Part shown: positions 6,452 through 6,637 of the stretch, one piece after another
Layout: every line of letters begins with the position of its first letter
How positions within the stretch are numbered: the stretch's first letter is position 1
Assembly: GCA_017623955.1 (NCBI GenBank)
Contig: JAGAOA010000223.1
Coordinates: 1 to 6,637 of the forward strand
Direction of reading: 5' to 3'
Source: Opitutales bacterium
Lineage (GTDB): Bacteria > Verrucomicrobiota > Verrucomicrobiae > Opitutales > CAG-312
DNA length: 6,637 bases
Position numbers and translations under genes: made by a program
Notes under the pieces: generated by a model
What the model saw: only the letters and a program-made list of their open reading frames with translations
Told to the model about the DNA's origin: nothing
Database searches by the model: none

Positions 6452-6637
6452 ATGGATTTTTCTTGGATTACACGCAGGGGAGCTGGCGTTTTCTTGCATA
6501 TATCGTCATTGCCGTCAGACTATGGTATAGGAAATATTGGTAGAAGTGCCGATGCTTTTTTAAACTTTGCTAAAGAGTCTGGTTTTTCGTATTGGCAGAT
6601 ATGTCCGTTAGGTCCTACTGGGTATGGTGATTCCCCA
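6452..6637 (+). CDS. malQ: 4-alpha-glucanotransferase (amylomaltase), 3'-partial, first 62 codons
   Basis: MalQ is a GH77 enzyme that transfers alpha-1,4-glucan segments between maltodextrins or glycogen-derived chains in the cytosol. Only the N-terminus is present. RRGAGVFLHISSLPSDYGIG (8-27) matches the family opening R-x-x-G-V-L-L-H-x-x-S-L-P with G-I-G, and YWQICPLGPTGYGDSP (47-62) is the diagnostic substrate-site motif, ending exactly at the window edge. The catalytic acidic residues lie beyond the window. The ATG at 6452 is four bases after the purF-like stop with no Shine-Dalgarno sequence, which suggests co-transcription and translation by re-initiation. The start is well placed because family similarity begins within the first ten residues. 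Confidence 0.93.
   Translation, partial: MDFSWITRRGAGVFLHISSLPSDYGIGNIGRSADAFLNFAKESGFSYWQICPLGPTGYGDSP

Overview
The window is AT-rich, gene-dense bacterial DNA with every gene on the + strand: a cell-wall transpeptidase (3' part), a large membrane protein of the DUF2339 type, a long PurF-family glutamine amidotransferase/phosphoribosyltransferase, and the first 62 codons of a 4-alpha-glucanotransferase. The best-fitting source is a low-GC member of the Verrucomicrobiota (Opitutae-like). This rests on remembered family resemblance: the PBP2 linker region, the roughly 630-residue PurF form with an extended N-terminal region, and the MalQ start with FSY-WQICPLGPTGYGDSP. It is an inference, and Bacteroidota also carry the long PurF form. 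No mobile element, CRISPR array, tRNA or rRNA was seen.

Layout. Bases 1-1691 encode PBP2 (MrdA), cut at the left edge, with all three transpeptidase motifs intact. A 47-base gap (1692-1738) follows; it holds a T-tract and a TTGATA/TATCAA inverted repeat almost touching the next start codon, and no Shine-Dalgarno sequence. Bases 1739-4351 encode an 870-residue DUF2339-like polytopic membrane protein. A 206-base gap (4352-4557) is the only sizeable non-coding stretch. It contains a weak inverted repeat at the preceding stop codon, tentative promoter-like elements, an imperfect direct repeat and a strong Shine-Dalgarno sequence. Bases 4558-6447 encode the PurF-like protein. Four bases later, malQ begins at 6452 and runs off the right edge.

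The genes do not form one obvious pathway. PBP2 and perhaps the DUF2339 protein belong to the envelope; PurF and MalQ belong to nucleotide and glycogen/maltodextrin metabolism and are probably co-transcribed.

Two things deserve attention. First, the PurF-like protein has no N-terminal nucleophilic cysteine: its only possible start lies just after the place where the family has His-Glu-Cys, and the Cys-equivalent codon reads TAT in the leader. A second position that I align with a glutaminase-site aspartate is Asn. The phosphoribosyltransferase loop is intact, so this may be an ammonia-dependent or repurposed enzyme. Second, the start of the same gene carries two interleaved perfect inverted repeats (10 and 9 bp, pseudoknot order) plus a 7-base perfect complement of its own Shine-Dalgarno sequence, which together suggest a possible translational RNA switch.
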